The position numbers and the translations under genes are program-made. Of a DNA stretch of 64,000 nt, positions 7,935-16,559 are shown piece after piece. The stretch's first letter is position 1. Each line of letters starts with the position of its first letter. The DNA comes from Dyella flagellata (GTDB lineage Bacteria; Pseudomonadota; Gammaproteobacteria; Xanthomonadales; Rhodanobacteraceae): positions 558,766-622,765 of the forward strand of contig NZ_BSOA01000003.1 in NCBI RefSeq assembly GCF_030160275.1, written 5' to 3'. The notes under the pieces are model-generated. The model was not told the DNA's origin. It saw nothing but the letters and a program-made list of their open reading frames with translations, and ran no database searches.

Positions 7935-8048
7935 CGACGGTTCTTTCAAAAGTGATGGGCGGCTGACATATATCTTTTCCATTTTTACACTTGTAGCAGT
8001 TGATGGAAAACTGCCATTCCTTCCGCGGTACGACAACCACCCAGGAAC
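7935..8048 (-). repeat. Repeat X, copy 2 (decayed leader of a YkgJ-like gene)
   Basis: This is a gapless copy of 4746-4860. Read on the minus strand it has the same leader and the first codons (TTGAAAGAACCGTCG), then stops after about seven codons. It therefore looks like the 5' end of a duplicated ykgJ-like gene whose body is lost. Its far side is joined directly to the truncated mini-transposon copy at 8049. Confidence 0.7.
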
Positions 8049-8221
8049 GCGCGATGTGCAACTCCCTCCTCTGCTTGGAGGGTAGGGTTGGGGTAGGGTT
8101 GTACGGGCTTGCCGCACCGTTGAAGTTCGCCACGAGGTTGCTTCACCCCACCCCAGCCCTCCCCTACTACACGTAGGGGAGGGAGCAACTACTCGCCAGC
8201 TGAAACATGGTGCTAATCAGG
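8049..8221 (-). mobile_element. Truncated copy of the mini-transposon-like element
   Basis: Reading inwards from 8221, this matches the complete element at 11079-11275 in inverted orientation: the terminal repeat (8198-8221, 21 of 24 bases identical), the paired GGGGAGGG hairpins and the conserved centre. The terminal repeat at the 8049 end is missing and replaced by repeat X. It ends 31 bp from the stop of the LysM gene. Confidence 0.75.
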
Positions 8222-8251
8222 TCCAATGTTCGTCATCCGAACCAGGCGTGA

Positions 8252-10807
8252 TCAATAAGGACGACCGTGGACATCCGTGGGGTAGGTGAGCTGTATCTGA
8301 ATTTGCTCAGGTGACATGCCGCGATTTTGCATGTCCTGGATTTGCTCAGGAGGCACACTTAGCATCCCTGCGCGAATGTTGTCGCCGATTCCCGCATCTT
8401 CAAGGAATTTGACTTCCGCTTCATGGTATTCGCGCTGCTTGGCGTAATGCTCGGCAACACCCACTCCGATCGAAGCAACGGTGGCGATACCAAAGCCAAT
8501 GGGGCCGGCCAGGCCACCCAGTGCCTCAGAGCCCCCGAACACGGACAAGGCGCCGCCTGCCACGCCAGCGACCGAGAAAAGCTCCGTCGCAGTGTCGTTC
8601 TTCTGCGCGCCTCCTACCGCGATATCTGCGAAATAGAAAACGTTGAGGACGCCGACGAATTTTTCGGTAGCCTCACCCGCCTCGCTCGTGCCCAACCCCC
8701 ATTTCCCGAGGTTGCTGTTGCGATCAACCAGGTTGAGCGCCGTGCCAAAGTGTGCCGCATCCTGAGCTGCACCCACCCCGAAAGCCAGCTCGGCGAGCCC
8801 GTTCTTGATGCTTGGGTCGTCCATGGTGGCGCCAGTCTGACTGAGCAGGGCGCCTCCCGATATGGCAAGTGCGGCGGTGCGAAACAGTAGGCCTGCGGGG
8901 CCGCTGATGAAGCTGAAATCCTTCAGTTCGCTCAGTTCCGCGGTCGCTGCGTTCAGTCCCTGAACGCCCTCGGCCAACCCAGTGTTTTCCGCCGGGGTCG
9001 TCAGCGCTGTAATAGCCTTTTGCAGCTTGTCTGTTCCCTCGTCGATATCGGACTTGGGCAGTCCCATGATTCCGGCGACATCCTTCAGGTTCTGAAGCGC
9101 CTGGTTGACCTTGGCGATCTGGGCGGGATCGTTGGGATTCTTCAGGTCGGCAAGCGCAGGCAGGATGTTGCGTCCAATGTAAGCCGATCCGACGGCGGCA
9201 ACAAAGTCCTTGCTCTTGTGGGCAACCTCAAGCATCAGCAGGGCGCCTTCACCAGCCTCCTTGGTTTTGAAGACGCTTGGATCTTGCGTGGCCGCAAACG
9301 CAATCGCCTGATGCGTGGTGTCGTCGTCCGTCAGCTTGCCCAAGAAGTCCCGCGAGGGCGCAAGCTGTTTGACGTTATCAGGCACATCCAGCAGAGCGCC
9401 GATGTCGCCGCTGAATGCGCGTGTATCGCTCACCAGCTTATCCTTGATGGCAGCAAGCTGATCCTGCCAATCCTTGCTCTTGGATGCGATATACCCGTTG
9501 ATGGCATTTTGTTTCTGTTCCGGAGTCAGACCCGGGCCGAGATCGTCGATCAATGCCTTGAGTTCTTGTGTTTGCTTGCCATAAGCCTGCATATCTTGCG
9601 TAAGCGTTTGCTTCTGCATAGTGATCGTGCCCAGCTTGGCTGCCCCCATCACGTATTTCGCGGCATCGGTTTTTCCTGCGGCCTGCATCTGGCTTGCCAC
9701 GTCGATGGCAAGCTTCGCATCGCCACCGTCGCTTATGGCATCAGCGAAGGTCCGCGAGGCGACCGTGGGATTGTCCTGCTGCTGGCCTGCGATCGTGCTT
9801 GCGATCTGCTGCTTCAGCGATTGGCTTTGTGGGTCGTCACCCAGGGCACCATAGATCGCAGCCAGATTCTTGTACGTATCCTTATCGCTTGCTGCCATAG
9901 AGGCGACGCCGCTAGGCGAGGCTGAAGCGACGAGATCATTCGGATCCGCAGGGGTCCACCATTGCTGGATAACTTGTCGGGCAATGTCAGGCGGGACATT
10001 CTGAGTCAGATCGGCAAGGTCCTTGGCGCAGTCCGCGGTCGATTCATGCCCTGCTTCTTTGGCGGCATCGCTGATCCAGCCTTGTACACGAGGATCGGCG
10101 GCAACGTGATCGATAACATCCTGCGGCTGGCCCTGCAGGTTAGTGCTGAGCCTGGCGAGCTTATCGCTAGCCTTCAATGGGCCGGAGAACGAAGGAATCA
10201 GCGCATCGGTTTTCTGTTGCATCTGATAAGCATCGACCGAATTGCCGATGGCTGATTGCGCCACCGCATCACCCTGATGCCGCGCTGCAATGGCATCGCC
10301 AGCACTTTTGATGATCTGGTCGGAGGGCGTTTGGAAGTCTGCGGGCACGCCGGCATTGCGACTGGCGATCTGGCCACCGATTTCGTCTTTTATGGCCGCG
10401 TCCATGGCCTTCTGAGCCTGATCCACGGCATCGGATTCACTCGTGAAGATATCCTGACGTATCGAGCCGTTGTGTGGTGCGCTGTGAACGGCGTCATCGC
10501 GTTGCTTGACCGCCGCATCGTAAGCAGCAATGGCAGCATCGGTTTTCTGTGCAGGTGCCTGCGGTGGTGGCTGCTGATCGCTCGTGGCCGGCGTTGTCGC
10601 ATTGGGTGGCAAGGTAAGCACGGCGATGTGCGAGAGATCGCTATCCACGCTTATGTTGTTGGTTCGCGCCAGCTCTTCAGGCGTGACGTTGTGGGTAGCG
10701 GCAACACTTTGCACTGTGTCGTGCGGTTGCACCGTGTATTGCGAGGGTGACGATGGGGGCTGCGGCGGCACGTACTGTGAAACGGAGTCGGACTCTGCAA
10801 GACGCAT
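8252..10807 (-). CDS. Large LysM-domain protein, possible secreted effector
   Basis: An 851-residue protein with no N-terminal signal peptide. Residues about 23-68 form a LysM module (YTVQPHDTVQSVAATHNVTP), which in other proteins binds peptidoglycan or chitin-like glycans. A Pro/Gln/Ala linker follows, then a long helical, Gln/Asp/Ala-rich body, and near the C terminus hydrophobic Gly/Ala-rich segments (GPIGFGIATVASIGVGVAEH). I recognise no catalytic motif. Size, lack of signal and hydrophobic C-terminal helices would fit a protein exported by a dedicated system; this is inference. Start MRLAESD has a GGAG site. It is bracketed by inverted mini-transposon copies. Confidence 0.8.
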   Translation of the reverse strand: MRLAESDSVSQYVPPQPPSSPSQYTVQPHDTVQSVAATHNVTPEELARTNNISVDSDLSHIAVLTLPPNATTPATSDQQPPPQAPAQKTDAAIAAYDAAVKQRDDAVHSAPHNGSIRQDIFTSESDAVDQAQKAMDAAIKDEIGGQIASRNAGVPADFQTPSDQIIKSAGDAIAARHQGDAVAQSAIGNSVDAYQMQQKTDALIPSFSGPLKASDKLARLSTNLQGQPQDVIDHVAADPRVQGWISDAAKEAGHESTADCAKDLADLTQNVPPDIARQVIQQWWTPADPNDLVASASPSGVASMAASDKDTYKNLAAIYGALGDDPQSQSLKQQIASTIAGQQQDNPTVASRTFADAISDGGDAKLAIDVASQMQAAGKTDAAKYVMGAAKLGTITMQKQTLTQDMQAYGKQTQELKALIDDLGPGLTPEQKQNAINGYIASKSKDWQDQLAAIKDKLVSDTRAFSGDIGALLDVPDNVKQLAPSRDFLGKLTDDDTTHQAIAFAATQDPSVFKTKEAGEGALLMLEVAHKSKDFVAAVGSAYIGRNILPALADLKNPNDPAQIAKVNQALQNLKDVAGIMGLPKSDIDEGTDKLQKAITALTTPAENTGLAEGVQGLNAATAELSELKDFSFISGPAGLLFRTAALAISGGALLSQTGATMDDPSIKNGLAELAFGVGAAQDAAHFGTALNLVDRNSNLGKWGLGTSEAGEATEKFVGVLNVFYFADIAVGGAQKNDTATELFSVAGVAGGALSVFGGSEALGGLAGPIGFGIATVASIGVGVAEHYAKQREYHEAEVKFLEDAGIGDNIRAGMLSVPPEQIQDMQNRGMSPEQIQIQLTYPTDVHGRPY

Positions 10808-11078
10808 TGTGAATCTCCAAACCTGCGGACAGTCATGCGCATTTGATGTTGCCCGCCATCCTGGTGCAATAAGGGGTTTCCCTAGGCGGGATCTATCGCA
10901 AGGGTATTCAAGGGGCGTATACGCACTAATGGCATCACTGCAAAGGAACATATTGGTACTTAGCAGGTGGACGTCCGCGTAATATCCTTGCCCAACACGG
11001 GTTGGAGTAGCTAAACAGCTTAACTATGTCTGGCGCCCCTCTTTGTGCTGTGTCTGCACGCGGCGCTTCATTGCCGGA
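10808..11078. other. Promoter side of the LysM gene, no gene seen
   Basis: About 270 bp between the LysM gene start and the mini-transposon. The longer in-frame reading of the LysM gene reaches 10951, but no ribosome site supports it. The last 8 bases (11071-11078, TTGCCGGA) are the left target duplication of the element that follows. Confidence 0.4.
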
Positions 11079-11275
11079 CCTGATTAGCGTCATGTCTCAG
11101 CTGGCGAGTACTTGCTCCCTCCCCTACGTGTAGTAGGGGAGGGCTGGGGTGGGGTGAAGCAACCTCGCGGTGAACTCAAACATGGCGGCAAGCTCGTACA
11201 ACCCCACCCCAACCCTCCCCTGCAAGCAGGGGAGGGAGTTGCATATCGCGTAGCTGAGACATGACGCTAATCAGG
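11079..11275 (+). mobile_element. 197-bp mini-transposon (MITE-like) with perfect ends
   Basis: The element begins CCTGATTAGCGTCATG (11079) and ends in the exact reverse complement, giving 24-bp perfect terminal inverted repeats (11079-11102 and 11252-11275). It is flanked by an 8-bp direct repeat TTGCCGGA (11071-11078 and 11276-11283), the mark of transposition. The inside has two hairpins with GGGGAGGG/CCCTCCCC stems and no coding capacity, so it must have been mobilised by a transposase encoded elsewhere. Confidence 0.85.
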
Positions 11276-11729
11276 TTGCCGGAAGCCGTACTCCCAACTA
11301 AAGCTGCGCAATCGGCAACGCGGTGACATCGCCAGGCCAGTGGGTATGAGCAAGTGCATTGTGATGCTTTGCTTCTTTCACGTGCCCGTTGCTTGCTGGC
11401 AATCCACCAGGGCTCTCGGACTCGGCGGGTCCAGCGGCCAGTGCGAGAACGCCTGGTTCACCTAATCCTCCGTAGCCATCGGATCGCCTTTGGCTAGCAA
11501 GGCAGCGGCGACTCTTATGCGCACGGGATATCACCTGGTTGGGAGATCATTGAACACGCCCCGCCTCGCATCCCGGATATCGGTGGCTTTGCGGTAATCG
11601 GCTTCCGCATACAGGCCGCAGCGGGCCATCTGCAAGCAGCGATGTGAATCAGTGCTGCGGATCTCACGTCCCTGCCTTCCGTCCCTGTACAGTTCTACCA
11701 ACGCCCCTAGTGGCGAACCCTGGAATCCC
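11276..11729. other. Intergenic stretch, nothing recognised
   Basis: Apart from the right target duplication (11276-11283) I see no supported feature. Minus-strand frames here (11298-11534, 11531-11902) have the composition of chance frames in GC-rich DNA. Confidence 0.4.
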
Positions 11730-12140
11730 ATGGCCGCACCCATCGCCCCGGTCAATCCGCCCGCCAGCGAGGACAAGGCTCGCGCCCGCCAGTTCCGGGA
11801 TTTCTTGGTGGATATCCTGGACCCGTTGCTGATCGGGGGGCGTTTGCGCGACGGATTGGCTTGCCGAGGGTCGGTCGAGGCTCTTATCGCACTGCAACGC
11901 AACCAAACGCTGGCCGGCCGGCCCTGGGACGAGCGTCATCCGTTTTGGGTGACGCACCAGGGCCTTCAAGATTGGCAGGCTACTACGCTGGCTTGCGCGC
12001 GCTCATTCGGCACAGAGTTTGCCGACGGGCATAAGTGGTCTCCCGGTCCGCAGGAATATTTGTTCGTGGGCACCGACCGGCTTGCGCTCGTCGGTCTGGA
12101 GGCTCGCTGTAAGGACCTCCGCGGCCGACTGGAGCTGTGA
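11730..12140 (+). CDS. Hypothetical protein
   Basis: A 136-residue soluble protein from MAAPIAPVN. It is hydrophilic with several Trp and a plausible globular pattern (FRDFLVDILDPLLIGG, HPFWVTHQGLQDW), without a motif I know. No strong ribosome site precedes it and a competing frame exists on the other strand, so its reality is uncertain. It converges on the outer-membrane protein gene at 12172. Confidence 0.45.
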   Translation: MAAPIAPVNPPASEDKARARQFRDFLVDILDPLLIGGRLRDGLACRGSVEALIALQRNQTLAGRPWDERHPFWVTHQGLQDWQATTLACARSFGTEFADGHKWSPGPQEYLFVGTDRLALVGLEARCKDLRGRLEL

Positions 12141-12171
12141 CAGCTTCAGCATCCGGCCGTGTTGAACAGCT

Positions 12172-12972
12172 TTAGATCGGCACTTCCAGAATGGCCTTGA
12201 TCGTCCACTTGTCCGTACCGTCGTTCAAACCGCGGCCGATTCCGAGATTGAACGGAATAAGCCCCTTGGTTACGTCCACAGCCGCGAACAACATCTGGCT
12301 TTGTTTGCGCGCCGGATCGAATTTTCCAATGCGGCCGAAATCGTTGTAATACTCGACACCCAGCGCTGTGCCGCTCCACACCGTTCTTGCAACTTTCAAT
12401 GCTGGTGCGAAATCCGACTGGCTGTTGCCATAGCGTGGGCGAAAGGTGGCGTCGACGACGGGGTTGAAAGCAATCAGCCATAAAGGGCTGCGGTAGCCGA
12501 TGATGGGGCGCAACTCGACGGCGGGGCGGCCTTGTTCGAGCCGTTGGTTAACCGCAGAAATTTCCATATTCAAACCAAAGAAAGGTCCTGAGCCGCCTTC
12601 GGCAGGGCGGATGGGTATCCACTTGAGCCGAAGGCGCGGGCCGGCAAAATAGTTGGTGCCGGCGGCATCGTGCAGAAACGGCAGGTAAAGCCCGGCTTCC
12701 AGCGTATCGGTGATGCCATAAGACCATTCCATCGTGGTGCGAAAGCCACGATCGGGTGGAATTTCCCCCGGATAGTCCGGTACCGATCGACCTTCGAGCG
12801 TGGAATTCAAATGCAGCTCCAAGCCCAGCTGCCCTCGATGATTGATGCTGTCGTCGTAGACCTGGATTTCATCGGTAAGGTCAGCATGCGCCGGGGCAGA
12901 GGCGAGCAGTACCATCAAGGACAGCAGCCCCCAAGACAAGTGGCGCATTTGCGATAGCTTGCGTTTGGACAT
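12172..12972 (-). CDS. Outer-membrane beta-barrel, MetA-pathway-like transporter
   Basis: A 266-residue protein with an N-terminal signal peptide ending near APAHA, then alternating amphipathic strands and a C-terminal hydrophobic residue pattern (AILEVPI) of outer-membrane barrels. It resembles the 'MetA-pathway of phenol degradation' transporter-like family, whose substrates are mostly unknown. It lies just downstream of the glutathione transferase gene on the same strand (20-bp gap), suggesting co-transcription under the same TetR operator. A related longer protein is encoded at 57666-58643. Confidence 0.7.
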   Translation of the reverse strand: MSKRKLSQMRHLSWGLLSLMVLLASAPAHADLTDEIQVYDDSINHRGQLGLELHLNSTLEGRSVPDYPGEIPPDRGFRTTMEWSYGITDTLEAGLYLPFLHDAAGTNYFAGPRLRLKWIPIRPAEGGSGPFFGLNMEISAVNQRLEQGRPAVELRPIIGYRSPLWLIAFNPVVDATFRPRYGNSQSDFAPALKVARTVWSGTALGVEYYNDFGRIGKFDPARKQSQMLFAAVDVTKGLIPFNLGIGRGLNDGTDKWTIKAILEVPI

Positions 12973-12992
12973 GATTCGCTCTTTTGCGTTGC

Positions 12993-13661
12993 TCAGCTCA
13001 ATGGGGTGTTGTCGCCACCTCGCGCCAAGGCGCGCTGGTAGGCAGGACGGGCGTGAATGCGCTCAAGAAAGGCTCGTATCGAGGGATGTTCGCCTGCACC
13101 CGCTCGCGCTACTGCGGATTCCACCGGAAAGCTCATCTGAATATCGGCAGCGGTGAACTCTTTGCCGGCAAACCAACCGGTGTGTTTGAGTTCCTCAGCG
13201 ATGTAACCGAAGTGCAGGGCGAGCTGAGGATCGATGAAACCGTCCTGTAATGAATTGGCAATCTTCCGGGTGACGAATTTCATGAAGAAGGGCACCGGAG
13301 CCTTGGCGATTCTTCCGGCGACCAGTTTGAGCAACAGCGGCGGCATCGCAGAACCCTCGGAATAGTGCATCCAATAGCGATAACGCCAATGCTCTGGCGT
13401 ACCCGCTGGCGGAACGAATCGGCCTTCGCCATAACGCTCTACCAGATACTCAAGAATGGCGCCCGATTCTGCCAGGGTATGAGGTCCATCTGTCACCACG
13501 GGGGATTTGCCAAGAGGGTGAATAGCGCGTAGCTCTTGCGGCGCAAGCAGCGTTTTCGGGTTGCGCTGGTAGCGCGCGATTTCGTAATCGACTCCCAGCT
13601 CTTCAAGCATCCAAAGCACCCGTTGCGAGCGGGAGTTGTTGAGATGGTGGACGGTCAGCAT
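12993..13661 (-). CDS. Glutathione S-transferase
   Basis: A 222-residue GST. The thioredoxin-like N domain starts MLTVHHLNNSRSQRVLWML, with the SRSQR region at the glutathione-activating Ser/Tyr position and the conserved cis-Pro and SGAILEYL segment (glutathione binding, about 52-72). An all-helical C domain follows. Start 13661 was chosen as the family-typical N terminus; the longer frame runs through the operator. It is divergent from a TetR regulator that probably controls it. Confidence 0.88.
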   Translation of the reverse strand: MLTVHHLNNSRSQRVLWMLEELGVDYEIARYQRNPKTLLAPQELRAIHPLGKSPVVTDGPHTLAESGAILEYLVERYGEGRFVPPAGTPEHWRYRYWMHYSEGSAMPPLLLKLVAGRIAKAPVPFFMKFVTRKIANSLQDGFIDPQLALHFGYIAEELKHTGWFAGKEFTAADIQMSFPVESAVARAGAGEHPSIRAFLERIHARPAYQRALARGGDNTPLS

Positions 13662-13687
13662 GGTTTTATCCCTGGCAAAATCGTTAT

Positions 13688-13740
13688 TGTTTCCACTGGA
13701 AACATCGTGATAGTATGGCTCCATGTTTCCACTGTCAACA
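13688..13740. promoter_or_regulatory. Double TetR operator
   Basis: TGTTTCCA-c-TGGAAACA (13688-13704) is a perfect palindrome, and TGTTTCCA-c-TGTCAACA (13724-13740) is a second, imperfect copy 36 bp away. They lie between the divergent GST and TetR genes and are the likely binding sites of that TetR protein for both promoters. Confidence 0.75.
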
Positions 13741-13756
13741 TTGAGCGATTGAGCCA

Positions 13757-14386
13757 GTGACCCGCACTTCGAAACCCGGCAAGCGGGCGGCCTATCACCA
13801 CGGCGATCTGAAAAGCGCGCTGCGCGCTGCCGCCACCACCTTGATAGCAGAGCGTGGTGTCGAAACAGTGAGCTTGCGCGAAATCGCGCAGATCGCGGGT
13901 GTCAGCCACACCGCCGCCTATCGGCACTACGCCGACAAGGAGGCCGTAATGGCCGATCTTGCCGAAGTCGGCTTTCGCGAACTGAATGCGACGATGTGTG
14001 ATGCCGTTGCCTCTGCAACGGGAGGTGTCGCCCTGAAGTTGCAGTCCGCTGGCGGCGCCTACGTGCGTTTCGGCGTTGAACAGCCGCATCTTTTACAGCT
14101 GATGTTCGGTGCGGCGATCGCGGATTGGCAGCGCTATCCCGATCTTGTTGCTTCCAGTGAAGCGTTATATGCGACGCTTACCGAAATCATCCGGGCGGGT
14201 CAGGAAGAGGGCAAGTTCCGTGCGGGCGATCCCGCAGAGCTTGCCTTGGCGGCCTGGTCTTTGGTGCACGGCTTGGCGCTGTTGATCTGCGGAAGGCGCG
14301 TTACCGGCTCCGATGATGCTTCATTCGTCGAACGTGCATCGCAACGCGTCACCGCGCTGCTGATCGAAGGCTTAACCCATCAATAG
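13757..14386 (+). CDS. TetR/AcrR family regulator
   Basis: A 209-residue repressor-type protein. The helix-turn-helix is at about residues 33-62 (VSLREIAQIAGVSHTAAYRHYADKEA) and the C-terminal part is a ligand-binding helical domain typical of the WHG/TetR_C subgroup. GTG is the only reasonable start. It sits 17 bp from the second operator palindrome and 18 codons away from any other ATG. It likely represses itself and the divergent GST-outer membrane protein pair. Confidence 0.9.
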   Translation: MTRTSKPGKRAAYHHGDLKSALRAAATTLIAERGVETVSLREIAQIAGVSHTAAYRHYADKEAVMADLAEVGFRELNATMCDAVASATGGVALKLQSAGGAYVRFGVEQPHLLQLMFGAAIADWQRYPDLVASSEALYATLTEIIRAGQEEGKFRAGDPAELALAAWSLVHGLALLICGRRVTGSDDASFVERASQRVTALLIEGLTHQ

Positions 14387-14443
14387 TCGGCAACTCTCAG
14401 GAGACATCAGGTCGTGAATCGCGGTGTAAATCAGGAAGCAGTG

Positions 14444-15193
14444 ATGATCAATGCCTTCGGGCAGCCCATCGGCACACCCGTATCTGACTGGACTGCTCGC
14501 GCAGAACCACCCCATACGCCACTAAGCGGTCACTTTTGCCGCTTAGAGCCCGTCGATGTCGATCGCCACATGGAGGGGCTGTATGGCGCCTACAGCAGTG
14601 CAGCCGACGGGCGCGATTGGACCTATATGAGTGCCGGCCCGTTCGCCGATGCGGCAAGCTTCCGCAGTCACCTGGCCAAGGCCGCGGCAAGCCGCGATCC
14701 GCTTCACTACGCCATCATTGATCTGGCCACGAATGAGCCGGTGGGCATGTTGGCCCTGATGCGTATCGATCGCGGCAACGGCGTCATCGAAATCGGCCAC
14801 GTGGCTTACTCACCGCTGCTCAGGCGGACATCCGCGGCGACTGAAGCGATGTTCCTGCTATTGCGTCACGTCTTTGACGATCTTGGCTACCGAAGGTGCG
14901 AATGGAAGTGCGATCACTTGAACGCGCCATCTCGTGCTGCCGCGCTGCGCTATGGTTTCCAGTACGAAGGCATCTTCAGGCAGGCCGTGGTGTATAAGGG
15001 GCGCACTCGCGACACCGCCTGGTTTGCGATGATCGACCTTGACTGGCCAACCATTCGAGCGGGATTCGAACGATGGCTGGCCCCTGAAAATTTCGACGCT
15101 GACGGTGTTCAACGCCTGAGCTTGGCTAATTGGATTGCCGCTCAGCGCGCTCCGACGGAACAACGGTCTGGCGATCCTGCGCAAGGCGAGTGA
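14444..15193 (+). CDS. GNAT family N-acetyltransferase
   Basis: A 249-residue acetyltransferase of the RimJ/RimL type (about residues 30-205). The acetyl-CoA-binding region is around LLRRTSAATEAMFLLLRHVF and the family segment YRRCEWKCDHLNAPSRAAALRYGFQYEG is present. Start 14444 (MINAFGQ) has AGGAAG eight bases upstream; a GTG at 14414 is an alternative. It follows the TetR gene closely and may be in its transcript. Its last 68 bp overlap the 3' end of the convergent P450 gene. Confidence 0.85.
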   Translation: MINAFGQPIGTPVSDWTARAEPPHTPLSGHFCRLEPVDVDRHMEGLYGAYSSAADGRDWTYMSAGPFADAASFRSHLAKAAASRDPLHYAIIDLATNEPVGMLALMRIDRGNGVIEIGHVAYSPLLRRTSAATEAMFLLLRHVFDDLGYRRCEWKCDHLNAPSRAAALRYGFQYEGIFRQAVVYKGRTRDTAWFAMIDLDWPTIRAGFERWLAPENFDADGVQRLSLANWIAAQRAPTEQRSGDPAQGE

Positions 15194-16559
15194 ATCGCAC
15201 CTTCAGCCGCTCCCTGGGTTTCAACACCAGGTTCACCTCGGGAGCGGGCAGGGCCGTAGCCTGATCCAACGCGAAATCGTGGTTGCGGACCAGCCTTGCC
15301 GCGATCAACGCCATCTCAACGGTGGCGAACTGCTGGCCAAGACAGAAATGCGGACCAATGCCGAATGGCATGAACGCGCTGCGTGGCAAGACCGGTGCGC
15401 CCGGCATGAAACGCTCGGGGCGGAATGCATCGGGCTCCGGGAACCAGCGCGGGTCATGGTGCAGGCTCCAGATCGGGATCAGGACGAGCGCACCCTTGGC
15501 AATCACCTGACCGTCAATCGGCACGTCGCGAAGTGCGCGGCGCGAAAATGTCGCTGTCGATGGCGGGTAAAGGCGCATCGCCTCCTTGATCGTGGCATTA
15601 AGCAGCCGTGCCTCCATGATGGTCTTCACCGCCGAAGCACGGTCTTCGGGCAAGCCGCGCAATTCATCGCGTACGCGAGCGGCGATCTCCGGATGCATGG
15701 CCATCAATCCTATCCACCAGGTCAGCGCCGTGGCCGATGTATCATGCCCGGCACCGAACAGGCCGACGCAGTTGTCGAGAATTTCCTGGTCGCTCAAGCC
15801 TGCATCCGGCGCTGTCGCTTGTTCATCGCGCGCCGCCAGCATCAGTCCAAGGATGTCCTCTCCGGCTTCCGCGCCGGCGCTCATTGCTTGCCGGCGCGCT
15901 TCGATGCGCGCGCGAATCAGGTCGCGGACCAGCGCCGTGCTCCGCTCCTTTTCTGCGCGTCCGGGATAGGGTAGCCATGGAACCGCCCGTACCGGCCAAA
16001 ACAGCTCGCGCATCAATTGTTTCGACAATGAGCGGATGGCTTGGGAAACAGCGGCGGCTTCCTCGCGCTGATAGTGGTAGGAAAACAGCGCTCTCAGGAT
16101 GACGTCCATGGTGATGAGGGTGGTCAGCGCGTCCACGTCAATGATGGCGTTTGCGCCGACCTCCTGTGGCAACTCCTGGCTGGCACACTCGTCCGCGGCC
16201 GCTGCCATCAACTTCGCACAAGCTTCGATTCGCTTGGGTGCGAAGGCAGGGGTGAGTATTCGACGCTGTCGCTCCCACACCGCGCCTTCGGTGGTGATCA
16301 CGTTCGCGCCATGCACCGACTGGAGAATATCCAGTGGACGCTGGTCTTTCTCGAAGTCCTCCTGATGCTCCACCAAAACCTGGCGCGCCGCTTCCGGGCG
16401 GAACAGGTAGTAGATATGTGTCGAAAGCACCTTCACGCTCGCGATGTCGCCGTGCTGCTTATGCAGGCTTTGGGCAAGAGCCAGCGGGTCGCGACGAATG
16501 GCTTGCAGCAGCGGCAGGCCGAATGGCCATGGCCGGATGGGTGATTGTGGCGACGTCAT
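15126..16559 (-). CDS. Cytochrome P450
   Basis: A 477-residue P450 monooxygenase. The I-helix oxygen-activating motif (GAGHDTSA), the ExxR motif (EAMR) and the haem-binding loop FGIGPHFCLG, with Cys406 as the haem ligand, are all present. There is no membrane anchor, so it should be cytosolic and need separate ferredoxin and reductase, not encoded nearby. It overlaps the upstream TetR gene by 4 bp (ATGA), so the two form an operon. The substrate is unknown; sequence style is close to bacterial CYP102/CYP4-like fatty-acid hydroxylases. Confidence 0.92.
   Translation of the reverse strand: MTSPQSPIRPWPFGLPLLQAIRRDPLALAQSLHKQHGDIASVKVLSTHIYYLFRPEAARQVLVEHQEDFEKDQRPLDILQSVHGANVITTEGAVWERQRRILTPAFAPKRIEACAKLMAAAADECASQELPQEVGANAIIDVDALTTLITMDVILRALFSYHYQREEAAAVSQAIRSLSKQLMRELFWPVRAVPWLPYPGRAEKERSTALVRDLIRARIEARRQAMSAGAEAGEDILGLMLAARDEQATAPDAGLSDQEILDNCVGLFGAGHDTSATALTWWIGLMAMHPEIAARVRDELRGLPEDRASAVKTIMEARLLNATIKEAMRLYPPSTATFSRRALRDVPIDGQVIAKGALVLIPIWSLHHDPRWFPEPDAFRPERFMPGAPVLPRSAFMPFGIGPHFCLGQQFATVEMALIAARLVRNHDFALDQATALPAPEVNLVLKPRERLKVRFTRLAQDRQTVVPSERAERQSN

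Noticed and set aside
9020..9925. A 301-codon plus-strand open frame opposite the LysM gene
   Set aside because: The LysM gene is continuous over 851 codons with a ribosome site; the opposite frame has no recognisable domain.
11298..11902. Two minus-strand frames
   Set aside because: They overlap the better plus-strand candidate at 11730 and have chance composition and no start signals.
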